From: Amycolatopsis albispora
GTDB lineage: Bacteria; Actinomycetota; Actinomycetes; Mycobacteriales; Pseudonocardiaceae
Direction of reading: 5' to 3'
NCBI RefSeq assembly: GCF_003312875.1
Contig: NZ_CP015163.1
Coordinates: 2,418,001 to 2,482,000, forward strand
DNA: 64,000 nucleotides
The position numbers and the translations under genes were made by a program. Positions 24,132 to 31,816 of the stretch are shown one piece after another (position 1 is the stretch's first letter; each line of letters opens with the position of its first letter). The notes beneath the pieces are model-generated. The model did not search any database. It was not told the origin of the DNA and saw only the letters and a list, made by a program, of their open reading frames with translations.

Positions 24132-24932
24132 TCACGCGGGGACGCGGCCCACCGCGATCAGCGAACCGCAGTCGAGCGTGGTGATGCCCGCCTCGGCCAG
24201 CCCGGCCAGGAAGCGCTCCTTCACCCGCGCCACCGCGGCTTCGTCCAATCCGGTGAGGAAGGCACGCATGGCGGCGCCGAGGTACAGCTTCCACGCGTCC
24301 TCGGGGTGCAGTGGCTGGACGAACTCGACCGGCTCGACGGTGATCCCGGTCAGGCCGAGCCCGGTCAGCCAGTCCGTCAGCTTCTCCGGGGTGTCGATCC
24401 GCTCCGGTCCGCCGGCGCGGCCGTCCGGCCGGTCCGCTTCCGGGCGTTCCGCCGCGGCCGCGGCCTGTGCGATCGGCACGATCCTGGCCATGTTGCTGCG
24501 CCGCCAGGTGGTCACCGCGAACCGGCCGCCGGGACGGACCAGGCTGACCAGCCGCCGCGCCCCGGCGTCCATGTCCGGGAAGAAGAACACCCCGTAGACG
24601 CACTGGACCAGGTCGTACGGCTCGGCGGTCCAGGTCAGCACGTCGTGCCGGGTGAACTCGAGCTGCGTCAGGCCCGCGGCGTGCGCCCGGCCCTGGGCGA
24701 GCAGGCCCTCGGCCACGTCCACCGCGTCGACGTGCCCGGACGGGCCGACCGCGAGCGCGGCGGGCACCGCCGAGGCACCCGAACCGCAGCAGGCGTCGAG
24801 CACGCGGTCACCCGGCGCGGGCCGGGTGACCGCCACCGTCAGCTCGCCGAGCGGCCGCCACAACCGCGCGTACCAGTCGGCGAACTCGGCACCGGCGGCG
24901 CTGAACACCCCGCCGGCGAACTCCGGATTCAT
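24132..24932 (-). CDS. Class I SAM methyltransferase coupled to rpmF2
   Basis: A 266-residue methyltransferase. The SAM-binding motif I is [18 protein letters not shown], followed by the acidic loop [14 protein letters not shown] and motif [16 protein letters not shown]; the rest is the UbiE/Coq5-like type ([13 protein letters not shown]). The ATG overlaps the rpmF2 stop (ATGA), so it is the fourth gene of the operon CobW-rpmE2-rpmF2-methyltransferase. The substrate is unknown; placement in a zinc-starvation ribosome operon makes ribosome or metallophore-related substrates worth testing. Confidence 0.8.
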   Translation of the reverse strand: MNPEFAGGVFSAAGAEFADWYARLWRPLGELTVAVTRPAPGDRVLDACCGSGASAVPAALAVGPSGHVDAVDVAEGLLAQGRAHAAGLTQLEFTRHDVLTWTAEPYDLVQCVYGVFFFPDMDAGARRLVSLVRPGGRFAVTTWRRSNMARIVPIAQAAAAAERPEADRPDGRAGGPERIDTPEKLTDWLTGLGLTGITVEPVEFVQPLHPEDAWKLYLGAAMRAFLTGLDEAAVARVKERFLAGLAEAGITTLDCGSLIAVGRVPA

Positions 24933-25087
24933 CGCGCGATCCGCTGGAAGTGGCCGATCAGGCGGCGCGGCACCAGCTGCCGCTGCCCGTCGACCACGAT
25001 CGGCACCAGGTCGGGCGCGGTGGCCTTCCACTGCGCGCGGCGGTGCCGCGTGTTGCTGCGCGAGGTCTTCCGCTTGGGCACGGCCAT
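24929..25087 (-). CDS. rpmF: 50S ribosomal protein L32, zinc-free paralogue
   Basis: A 52-residue protein with the L32 N-terminus [17 protein letters not shown]. The Cys residues that bind zinc in ordinary L32 are absent; the C-terminal half reads [18 protein letters not shown] instead. Such Cys-minus paralogues replace the zinc form during zinc starvation. The ATG shares one base with the rpmE2 stop (TGATG), and the methyltransferase starts within its own stop. Confidence 0.9.
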   Translation of the reverse strand: MAVPKRKTSRSNTRHRRAQWKATAPDLVPIVVDGQRQLVPRRLIGHFQRIAR

Positions 25088-25344
25088 CACTTACCGCCCT
25101 TTCGCTGTCCGTAGCGGCGGTGGAACTTCTCGACCTGGCCGGCGGTGTCCATGATGCGGCGGGCACCGGTCCAGAACGGGTGGGAGGCGGAGCTGATGTC
25201 CACCAGCACCAGAGGATAGGTGTTCCCGTCGGACCATTCGACGGTTTTCTCCGAAGTCATCGTCGACCGGGTGAGGAAGGCCTCCCCGGTGGCGGTGTCC
25301 TTGAACACCACCGGGTGGTAGTCGGGGTGGATACCCGGTTTCAT
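25087..25344 (-). CDS. rpmE2: 50S ribosomal protein L31 type B
   Basis: An 85-residue type B L31: [20 protein letters not shown], then [40 protein letters not shown]. It lacks the CxxC zinc-binding pair of type A L31 and replaces it when zinc is scarce. Its ATG overlaps the stop of the CobW-like gene (ATGA). Confidence 0.95.
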   Translation of the reverse strand: MKPGIHPDYHPVVFKDTATGEAFLTRSTMTSEKTVEWSDGNTYPLVLVDISSASHPFWTGARRIMDTAGQVEKFHRRYGQRKGGK

Positions 25345-26594
25345 CGCTGTTCGTCCTTCCGGTCGGCCGCCGAGACCTCGTGTCCCGGCGCTTTCTCAGC
25401 GTTGTCGCTGTCGTCGCAGGGTTCTTCGTGCCATTCGCCGAACGGGTCCGGGTAGCGCGCCCACGCCTCCGGCCCGGCGGCGAGTTCTTCGTCGGTGAGC
25501 AGCGCCGCGTCGAGCGCCGCCGACACCTCCTCCGGGGTGGCCTGGTGGGTGAGCACCACCAGTTCCTGTGCCCGGTCACCGAATTCCGGGTCCCAGCGCA
25601 GCGACGCCAGGGTCCGGCGTTCCGGGCTCACGTCCGTCCACTCCGGACCTTCGTCGGCGGCGAGCCAGTGCCCGGCGTGCCCGATGCCGAGCCCGCCTCC
25701 GGCGGATTCGACCCACAGCGCCATCTCGGGCTGGCTCGCCACCCACACCCGGCCGCGGGTGCGGACGACACCGTCGAGCAGCACGTCGATGGCGTCGTGG
25801 AGGCGTTCCGGGTGGAACGGCCGGGTACGGGTGTAGGTCAGCAGCGCGATGCCACAGTCCTCGACGAGCGGCGGCTCACCACGCAGGAGCGTGCCGTGCA
25901 TGTCGGTCACCTCGCCGCGGCGGGCGCCGGCGGGCACGACGTCGGCCACCTCGGTGGTGGTGGCCAATTCGAGGCGAGGCGCGGTCGGGGCGAGGCGGTC
26001 GAGCACGGCAGCGGTCTTGGCGGCGCTCCACGCGTCGGGCGCGTCGCCGTCGAGGACCAGCACGTCGGCGAACTCGGCCTGCGCGATGCCGACCTGGGCC
26101 AGCGTGCGCTCGTCCTCCGGGCTGGCCTGCAGCGCTCGCTCGGCGAGGGTGTCGTCACCGGTGACGTCGGCGAGCCAGCTCGCGCGGTCGAGCACGGCGA
26201 CCACCGCGTCCACCCGGACGTCCTCGATGACCGGGTGGTCACCGACCAGCGTGTGCTCCAGCGCCCAGCACACCGGTTCCGGCTCCATCGCCTCGTCGAG
26301 GCGCACCACGATCCGCCGGACCTCGGGCAGCCGGGTCAGCTGGCGCAGCAGCGGCAGCAGGTCCTGGCGCAGGGTGCACGACACGCAGCCGTGGGCCAGC
26401 TCCAGCACGGTGAGCTGGTCACGCGCGCCGAGCTGGAGGCGGCGGGTGACCACACCCTCGTGGATCCGGCGGAGATTGTGGTGCACCACCGCGGTTCCGG
26501 GTTCGCCGGCGCGGAGGCGGTCCGCCAGCGCGGCGCTGGGCCCGGCGGCCAGGCCGCCGATCAGGGTGAGGGGAATGCGGGGGTCTTCGGTCAC
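25341..26594 (-). CDS. CobW-like protein of the Zur regulon, P-loop degenerate
   Basis: A 417-residue CobW/COG0523-type protein, from GTG 26594. These are GTP-dependent metallochaperones, and many Zur-controlled members help move zinc to client proteins. The expected Walker A G-x4-G-K-T/S reads G-L-A-A-G-P-S at residues 14-20, with the Lys replaced by Pro, so GTP binding is doubtful. The CxCC metal motif is C70-V-S-C73 ([13 protein letters not shown]). The C-terminal CobW_C domain (about 270-400) is kept ([40 protein letters not shown]). It leads the minus-strand operon and starts 16 bases from the Zur-like box. Confidence 0.85.
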   Translation of the reverse strand: MTEDPRIPLTLIGGLAAGPSAALADRLRAGEPGTAVVHHNLRRIHEGVVTRRLQLGARDQLTVLELAHGCVSCTLRQDLLPLLRQLTRLPEVRRIVVRLDEAMEPEPVCWALEHTLVGDHPVIEDVRVDAVVAVLDRASWLADVTGDDTLAERALQASPEDERTLAQVGIAQAEFADVLVLDGDAPDAWSAAKTAAVLDRLAPTAPRLELATTTEVADVVPAGARRGEVTDMHGTLLRGEPPLVEDCGIALLTYTRTRPFHPERLHDAIDVLLDGVVRTRGRVWVASQPEMALWVESAGGGLGIGHAGHWLAADEGPEWTDVSPERRTLASLRWDPEFGDRAQELVVLTHQATPEEVSAALDAALLTDEELAAGPEAWARYPDPFGEWHEEPCDDSDNAEKAPGHEVSAADRKDEQR

Positions 26595-26609
26595 GGGTGT
26601 GTACTGTAG

Positions 26610-26626
26610 TTGAAAACGACTATCAA
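26610..26626. promoter_or_regulatory. Zur-box-like operator in divergent promoter
   Basis: TTGAAAACGACTATCAA is an imperfect palindrome (TTGA ... TCAA ends, AT-rich inner bases) resembling actinobacterial Zur sites of the TGAAAATGATTTTCA type. It lies between the CobW-like gene (start 26594, minus) and rpmB2 (start 26646, plus), the only divergent gap of the zinc-free ribosomal protein cluster, and could control both directions. Zinc-loaded Zur would repress; starvation would open both operons. Confidence 0.75.
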
Positions 26627-26645
26627 TTCCAATTGAGGAGGACAG

Positions 26646-26882
26646 GTGTCGGCTGTGTGCCAGGTCACCGGGCGGCGGCCCGGGTTCGGCAAGCAGGTCT
26701 CGCATTCGCACAAGCGGACTTCGCGGCGCTGGGACCCCAACCTGCAGACGCGGCGGTACTGGGTGCCGAGCGAGGGCCGCTGGGTCCGGCTGCGCGTCTC
26801 GGTCAAGGGCATGAAGACCATCGACAAGCGCGGGATCGACGCGGTGGTCGCCTCCCTGCGGGCACGCGGGGAGAAGCTCTGA
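26646..26882 (+). CDS. rpmB: 50S ribosomal protein L28, zinc-free paralogue
   Basis: A 78-residue L28: [58 protein letters not shown]. It has a single Cys (C5), not the Cys set of zinc-binding L28, and heads the plus-strand zinc-starvation operon. GTG start with GAGGAGGA upstream. Its TGA stop shares a base with the next ATG. Confidence 0.92.
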   Translation: MSAVCQVTGRRPGFGKQVSHSHKRTSRRWDPNLQTRRYWVPSEGRWVRLRVSVKGMKTIDKRGIDAVVASLRARGEKL

Positions 26883-27046
26883 TGGCGCGCAACGAACTCC
26901 GGCCGATCGTCAAGCTGCGGTCCACCGCCGGTACCGGCTTCACCTACGTCACCAGGAAGAACCGCCGCAACGACCCGGACCGGATGGTGCTGCGCAAGTA
27001 CGACCCGGTGGTGCGGCGGCACGTCGAGTTCAAGGAGGACCGCTGA
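26882..27046 (+). CDS. rpmG: 50S ribosomal protein L33, zinc-free paralogue
   Basis: A 54-residue L33: [54 protein letters not shown]. No Cys residues, so it is the zinc-independent form. It overlaps the genes on both sides by one base (TGATG), showing tight coupling. Confidence 0.94.
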   Translation: MARNELRPIVKLRSTAGTGFTYVTRKNRRNDPDRMVLRKYDPVVRRHVEFKEDR

Positions 27047-27351
27047 TGGCGAAGAAGTCGAAGATCGCCCGCGACGCGCAGCGGCGGGTCGTGGTGGCCC
27101 GGTACGCCGAGCGGCGGGCGGAGCTGAAGGAGATCGTGCGCTCCCCCGCTTCTTCACCGGAGGCCCGCGCGGCGGCGGTTTCCGCGCTGCAGTCGATGCC
27201 CCGCGACGCGAGCCCGACGCGGCTGCGCAACCGGGACGTCGCCGACGGGCGGCCGCGGGGGCACCTGCGGAAGTTCGGGTTGTCGCGGGTCCGGTTCCGG
27301 CAGATGGCGCACAACGGTGAGCTGCCGGGCGTTTCGAAGTCGAGTTGGTGA
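27046..27351 (+). CDS. rpsN: 30S ribosomal protein S14, zinc-free paralogue
   Basis: A 101-residue long-type S14: [60 protein letters not shown]. The long form lacks the two CxxC pairs of the short zinc-binding S14. Third gene of the plus-strand operon. Confidence 0.95.
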   Translation: MAKKSKIARDAQRRVVVARYAERRAELKEIVRSPASSPEARAAAVSALQSMPRDASPTRLRNRDVADGRPRGHLRKFGLSRVRFRQMAHNGELPGVSKSSW

Positions 27352-27357
27352 GCGGGC

Positions 27358-27582
27358 GTGAAGCGTGAGCTGAAGAAGCGGCGGAACCTGCTGGCCACCG
27401 AGAAGGTGTCCGAAGTGGACTGGAAGGACACGGCGCTGCTGCGGAAGTTCATCTCCGACCGCGGCAAGATCCGCGCGCGGCGGGTGACCGGGCTGACGCC
27501 GCAGCAGCAGCGGCAGGTGGCCACCGCGATCAAGAACGCACGGGAAATGGCGCTACTGCCCTACCCGGCGCGGGGTCGCTAG
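27358..27582 (+). CDS. rpsR: 30S ribosomal protein S18 paralogue
   Basis: A 74-residue S18: [73 protein letters not shown]. No Cys, whereas zinc-linked S18 has a Cys cluster near the N-terminus. GTG start, six bases after rpsN. The operon ends here, followed by a family A hairpin. Confidence 0.94.
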   Translation: MKRELKKRRNLLATEKVSEVDWKDTALLRKFISDRGKIRARRVTGLTPQQQRQVATAIKNAREMALLPYPARGR

Positions 27583-27590
27583 GGATTGAC

Positions 27591-27645
27591 TGTCACGAAT
27601 GTGGCTTTCGAGATGTTTCGCGTCCCGAAAGCCACATTCGTGACA
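27591..27645. repeat. Hairpin repeat family A, copy 2
   Basis: Perfect 20-base arms TGTCACGAATGTGGCTTTCG and its complement, with a 15-base loop. It lies between the convergent ends of rpsR2 and the His-rich protein gene. Same core as copies 1 and 3. Confidence 0.9.
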
Positions 27646-27658
27646 CTTCCCCGGTCGC

Positions 27659-27955
27659 TCAGTGGTCGTCGTAGTGCGAGGCGTGTGCGGCGTGCCGGTG
27701 GCCGTCGTGCAGGTAGTCGACGTGGTCGCCGTGCGGGACGGCGACGTGGCCGCAGCCGTCCCCGTGCTCGTGCGGGTGCGCTTCGTGCGTCACGTGCCCG
27801 GTGGGCTCACACTCGTCGTAGTGGCCGTCGTGCTCGCGGTGCAGGTGTCCATCGTGGACGTAGTCGACGTGCTCACCGTGGGGCACCGCGACATGTCCGC
27901 ATCCTTCACCGTGCCGGTGGTCGTGGCCCGTGTGTTCGGCGTGTGCGGTGGTCAT
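27659..27955 (-). CDS. Histidine-rich metal-binding protein
   Basis: A 98-residue protein with 27 His, many Asp/Glu and three Cys. Two copies of a 20-residue unit stand out, CGHVAVPHG(E/D)HVDY(V/L)HDGH, at about residues 19-37 and 68-86. ATG 27955 follows GGAAGGAG. No signal peptide or membrane helix, so it is cytosolic. His-rich proteins of this type probably bind Zn2+ or Ni2+ as a store or chaperone; homologues are sometimes misnamed as zinc permeases. Convergent with the zinc-free ribosomal operon. I see no Zur box upstream. Confidence 0.75.
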   Translation of the reverse strand: MTTAHAEHTGHDHRHGEGCGHVAVPHGEHVDYVHDGHLHREHDGHYDECEPTGHVTHEAHPHEHGDGCGHVAVPHGDHVDYLHDGHRHAAHASHYDDH

Positions 27956-28030
27956 GGTCGGCTCCTTCCGGATTCGCGGCCACGCTAACACCGCGTGCGC
28001 GCTCCCGCGTGCCACGTCAACCCGATCGGG

Positions 28031-28918
28031 TCACCCCAGCAGCAGGCGGGCCCGCGCCAGCCGGTCCACCTGCTCGCGCCAGTCCCCGCCGCCGACGCCG
28101 AGCACCAGGTGGTCCACCCCGGCGGCGGCGTACTCGGCGAACCGGTCGGCCGCCTCGTCCGGGGTGCCGGTGATCGGCACGCGCCGCGCCCGCTCCGGCG
28201 CCATGCCGTACCCACCGGCGATCTGCGCGGCGAGGTCCTCCGCCGAGGTGCCCCCGAACGAGACCACCCCGCCGACGGTCACCGTCGGCAGCGGCCGTTC
28301 GTACTCCGCCGCCAGCTCGGCCAGGTGCCCGCGCCCGCGGACCACCTCGTCGACCGGAATGAGCGAGGGAAACCAGCCGTCACCGAAGCGCGCCGCCCGC
28401 CGCCTGGCCACGGCCGAATCGTTGCCCACCCAGATCAGCGGGGTCTTCACCGCGGGCGCGAGCTGCACCTCCGGCTCCCCCGGTTCGTCCGGCAGGCGCA
28501 CCGGCTTGCCCACGAACAGCTCCGGCAACAGGCGCAACGCCACGTCGGTGCGCCTGCCCCGGTCGGCGAACGGCACGCCGGCCGCCGCCCACTGCCCCGC
28601 CCCGCCGCCCGACCCGACCCCCAGGACGAGTCGGCCGCCGGAGAGGAACTGCAGGCTGGCCAGATGCTTGGCGGCCCAGGCCAGCGGCCGGATGGCGGGC
28701 ACGAAAACGCCGGTGCCGATCCGGACCCGCTCGGTGACCGCGGCCGCGGTGGCCAGCGCGGCCACGCTGTCCAGAGTGGACATACCGGTGGCCAGGTGGT
28801 CGCCCGTCCAGACCCCGTCGAGCCCGGCCGCCTCGGCGTGCCGCGCCGCCGTGCGCAGGTCGAAACCCTGTTCCAGCTGCGTGGTCACCGACGGCAGGAC
28901 CACCCCGATCTCCATCAT
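28031..28918 (-). CDS. LLM-class (F420-type) oxidoreductase 1
   Basis: A 295-residue luciferase-like monooxygenase-fold enzyme, from ATG 28918 (a second ATG follows directly). Signatures: MEIGVVLPSVTTQLEQGFDL, ARHAEAAGLDGVWTGDHLAT, the GRLVLGVGSGGGAGQWAAAG loop and TPLIWVGNDSAVARRRAARF. Actinobacterial members mostly use coenzyme F420, fewer use FMN. The substrate is unknown. It lies 41 bases downstream of the S1P-lyase-like gene on the same strand and may be the last gene of that transcript. Confidence 0.82.
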   Translation of the reverse strand: MMEIGVVLPSVTTQLEQGFDLRTAARHAEAAGLDGVWTGDHLATGMSTLDSVAALATAAAVTERVRIGTGVFVPAIRPLAWAAKHLASLQFLSGGRLVLGVGSGGGAGQWAAAGVPFADRGRRTDVALRLLPELFVGKPVRLPDEPGEPEVQLAPAVKTPLIWVGNDSAVARRRAARFGDGWFPSLIPVDEVVRGRGHLAELAAEYERPLPTVTVGGVVSFGGTSAEDLAAQIAGGYGMAPERARRVPITGTPDEAADRFAEYAAAGVDHLVLGVGGGDWREQVDRLARARLLLG

Positions 28919-28959
28919 GGCCACGATCCTGGGACCTCGACCAAGCTGGAGGTCAACCC

Positions 28960-30363
28960 CTAGTGGTGCAACTGCCCCAGGAATTCCAGCAGCAGGCGCT
29001 CTCGCAGCCGGGGTGGCGCGGCCGCGAGCAGGGTGTTGACCTCCGCCATCCGCGCGGGCACCGCACCACCGTCGCCGAGCCCGGCGGCCGCGAGCAGCCC
29101 GGCGAACTGCTCGGAAGTCAGCCCCTCCGGGTCCAGTGCCGCGACGAACTCCAGCACCCGGGGATCCACCTCGACGGGCCCGGCCGCACGCGCCACGGTC
29201 ACCGCGGATTCGAGATCGGCGAGGAATTCCCGCTCGTGGCCCCGGTTCGCGGCCGACAGCGTCAGGTGCAGGTTCGACGGCGAGACACCGTGCGCGAACT
29301 GCGGCTGGACGTACCAGTTCCGCGCGGACATCTCGTCGGCCACGGTGAACAGGTCGAAGCCCGGCGTGCCGTCGAGCGCGAGCGCGACCAGGGTCGAGTC
29401 GGGCGCGCCGAGCACCCGCAGGCCGTCGATCTTGCCGATCCCGGCGGCGATCTCCTCGGCCGCCGCCCGCGCGTCGAGCGCCAGGCGCCGGTAGCCGTCG
29501 GCGCCGATGTGCCGCACCACCGCCCACGCCGCGGCCAGCGGGCCACCCGAGCGCGTGGACTGCACGGTGGTGTTGAGCATCGTGTAGCCGGGCCAGTCGG
29601 CGCTGGCGAAGTAGTGCCCGCGCCGCAGTTCCGCGCCGGCGTGCAACAGGACCGACACGCCCTTCGGGCAGTAGGCGTACTTGTGCAGGTCGACCGAAAC
29701 GCTGGTCACCCCGGGCACGTCGAAGCCGAACGGCGGCACCCCGAGGTGCGGCAGCACCCAGCCGCCGATGCAGGCGTCGACGTGCATCCGGATCCCCCTG
29801 GCCGCCGCGGCCGCGGCGATTTCGGCGATCGGGTCGAGCACACCGTGCGCGTAGGACGGCGCGCTCGCCACCACCAGCACGGTGCGCTCGTCCATCGCGG
29901 CCGCCATCGCCGCCGGGTCGGCGCGGAAGGTCACCGGATCGACCGGCACCGGCACCGCGCGCACGCCGAAGAAGTGCGCCGCCTTGTGGAAGGCCGCGTG
30001 CGCGGTCTCCGGCAGCACCATCGCCGGTTCACGCACCTCCGGCGCGCCGGTGCGCGCGGCGAGCACCGCCAGCAGGCAGGATTCGGTACCACCGGAGGTC
30101 ACCGCGCCGACCGTGTGCTCGGTGCCGCCGACCAGTTCCGCGGTGGTGGCCACCAGTTCGTTCTCCAGCCGCAGCAGGCTCGGGAACGCGGTGGGGTCGA
30201 GCCCGTTGGCGTGCGCGGCCAGCGCGTGCGCCTCGGCGGCCAGTTCGTCCACTCCGGACAGTCCGCTGTCGTAGACGTAGGCCAGCGTCCTGGCGCCGTG
30301 CGTGGGCAGGTCCCCGGCACGCAGCGCGCGGAGTTCGGCGAGCACCTCCGCCGCGGCGGTCAT
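28960..30363 (-). CDS. PLP-dependent sphingosine-1-phosphate lyase-like enzyme
   Basis: A 467-residue group II decarboxylase-fold enzyme most like sphingosine-1-phosphate lyase, which splits S1P into a fatty aldehyde and phosphoethanolamine. Shared blocks: VTSGGTESCLLAVLAA (residues about 88-103), PETAHAAFHKAAHFFGV, SAPSYAHGVLDPIAEIA, HVDACIGGWVLP (Asp196 to the PLP ring N), VPGVTSVSVDLHKYAYCPKG (PLP Lys228), and TRSGGPLAAAWAV. No N-terminal membrane anchor. Its ATG overlaps the stop of the transporter gene (ATGA). Glutamate or aromatic decarboxylase is less likely because the VPGVTS and HAAFHKA blocks fit the lyase subgroup. Confidence 0.8.
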   Translation of the reverse strand: MTAAAEVLAELRALRAGDLPTHGARTLAYVYDSGLSGVDELAAEAHALAAHANGLDPTAFPSLLRLENELVATTAELVGGTEHTVGAVTSGGTESCLLAVLAARTGAPEVREPAMVLPETAHAAFHKAAHFFGVRAVPVPVDPVTFRADPAAMAAAMDERTVLVVASAPSYAHGVLDPIAEIAAAAAARGIRMHVDACIGGWVLPHLGVPPFGFDVPGVTSVSVDLHKYAYCPKGVSVLLHAGAELRRGHYFASADWPGYTMLNTTVQSTRSGGPLAAAWAVVRHIGADGYRRLALDARAAAEEIAAGIGKIDGLRVLGAPDSTLVALALDGTPGFDLFTVADEMSARNWYVQPQFAHGVSPSNLHLTLSAANRGHEREFLADLESAVTVARAAGPVEVDPRVLEFVAALDPEGLTSEQFAGLLAAAGLGDGGAVPARMAEVNTLLAAAPPRLRERLLLEFLGQLHH

Positions 30364-31658
30364 CGGCCCGGTTCCAGGATCGACTTGCGCAGCAGCGGCA
30401 GGGCGACGGCCACCAGGATCGCGGGCAGCAACGAGAACCCGACGAGGATCGCGGTGACCGCGCTGTCCGGCTGCGCCGCCGACGAGTCCACAGAGGACAC
30501 ATAACCGCCGAGCTGGAGGATCAGCCCGAACAGGCCGGGCCCCAGCGCCAGGCCGAGCGTCTCGCCCGCGGTCCACACCCCGGCCGCCACCCCGGCGCGG
30601 GTGGCGCCGGTGCGCTCCTCCTCGGCGGTGATCAGGTCGGGCAGGATCGCCAGCGGGAACACCTGGATGCCCGCGTAACCGACCCCGGCCAGCGCCACGA
30701 ACACAAAGGAGACGGGCACCGGCAGCACCCGCGCGGCGAGCAGGCCCAGCAGCGCGACGGCGAAGATCGCGGTGAAGATCCGCAGCCCGGTCACCTTGCC
30801 CCAGCGCTTGCCCAGCGCCATGCACAACGGCATCACCAGCAGCGCGGGGCCGACGAAGCCGACGAAGAGAAAGGTCTGCAGCCCGGCGTCGCCGAGCACG
30901 TACCTGGCGCCGTAGCTGACCCCGGCGAGCAGCGTGCCGATGCCCAGCGACTGCACGAAGTAGACGCCGAGCAGCCAGCGGAAGGAACGCCAGGCCCGCA
31001 TGGTGGCCAGCAATTCACGCCAGCTCGCGGTGGGCTGGCGGATCTCGGCGACCGGGGCGTGGCGGATGCTGAAGTACACGCCGAGCGCGCCGCCCAGGAT
31101 GATCAGGCCGACCGCCACGCCCATCACCTGGTACCCGAGCACACCGTCGAAGATGCCCACGATCGCGGGCGCGCCGCCGCCGGAGACCAGGATCGCCAGC
31201 GCCAGCACGCCGATGCGCCAGCTGTTCAGCCGCGTGCGTTCCTCGTAGCCGGGGGTCAGCTCGGCGGGCAGCGCGTTGAACGGCACCTGGAAGAAGGCGA
31301 ACGCGGTGGCGCACAGGAAGAACACCGCCACCACGTACCCGGCGTCGAGCCAGGTCCGGCCGAAGCCGGGATGCGCGAACAAGGCCGCGAACAGCACCGC
31401 GACGCCGATCCCGCCGAAGAGCAGGAACTTCGCGCGGCTGCCCGAGCGGGCCAGGCGGGCGTCGGAAATGCGGCCGGCGACCGGGTTGAACAGCACGTCC
31501 CACGCCTTGGGCACCAGCACGATCGCGCCCGCGATGGCACCCGGCACGGCCATCGTGTCGGTGAGGTAGGGCAGCAGCAACAGGCCCGGCACGGTGCCGA
31601 AGGCGCCCGTGACAAACGAGCCGACCGAGTACCCGAGCCGGGTCCGAAGCGGAAGCAC
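30360..31658 (-). CDS. MFS/GPH-type transporter
   Basis: A 432-residue carrier with about 12 membrane helices, resembling the glycoside-pentoside-hexuronide:cation symporter family: LGYSVGSFVTGAFGTVPGLL, LPYLTDTMAVPGAIAGAIVL, PKAWDVLFNPVAGRISDARL, and FFQVPFNALPAELTPGYEER. The frame stays open far upstream through the hairpin repeat, but GTG 31658 is the start that begins the conserved sequence. Coupled to the S1P-lyase-like gene. The substrate is inferred only from context (a sphingoid or lipid-derived compound is possible). Confidence 0.8.
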   Translation of the reverse strand: MLPLRTRLGYSVGSFVTGAFGTVPGLLLLPYLTDTMAVPGAIAGAIVLVPKAWDVLFNPVAGRISDARLARSGSRAKFLLFGGIGVAVLFAALFAHPGFGRTWLDAGYVVAVFFLCATAFAFFQVPFNALPAELTPGYEERTRLNSWRIGVLALAILVSGGGAPAIVGIFDGVLGYQVMGVAVGLIILGGALGVYFSIRHAPVAEIRQPTASWRELLATMRAWRSFRWLLGVYFVQSLGIGTLLAGVSYGARYVLGDAGLQTFLFVGFVGPALLVMPLCMALGKRWGKVTGLRIFTAIFAVALLGLLAARVLPVPVSFVFVALAGVGYAGIQVFPLAILPDLITAEEERTGATRAGVAAGVWTAGETLGLALGPGLFGLILQLGGYVSSVDSSAAQPDSAVTAILVGFSLLPAILVAVALPLLRKSILEPGR

Positions 31659-31697
31659 GACCGTGACTCTATCTTTGGCCGCGCCTTCGGCGCGGCG

Positions 31698-31792
31698 GCG
31701 AGGTCGCTTTTGAGCCGATGTCTGGAGTGGGCACTGGCCCCGGCCTTGGGGGCCGGGCCCAGTGCCCACTCCAGACATCGGCGCGACCTCGC
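31698..31792. repeat. Hairpin repeat family B, copy 2 (large cruciform)
   Basis: A 95-base inverted repeat. Outer arms are GCGAGGTCGC and GCGACCTCGC. Inner arms of 22 bases begin CGATGTCTGGAGTGGGCACT and are perfect complements. The centre, CCCCGGCC to GGGCCGGG, can also fold. Read on the minus strand its end CTCAAAAGCGACCTCGCCG and flank CGCGCCGAAGGCGCG match copy 1. It lies between the phosphodiesterase and transporter genes and should strongly affect transcription between them. Confidence 0.88.
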
Positions 31793-31816
31793 GGAGGTGG
31801 GGAGGGGAGGCCCGAT

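Noticed and set aside
28919..29527. N-terminal extension of the F420 oxidoreductase overlapping the S1P-lyase-like gene
   Set aside because: The extra residues are Arg/Ala/Gly-rich shadow of the other gene, and the conserved MEIGVVLP start lies at 28918.
31659..31778. N-terminal extension of the GPH transporter through the hairpin repeat
   Set aside because: The extension is encoded by the repeat element itself and has no similarity to the family; conserved sequence begins at the GTG at 31658.
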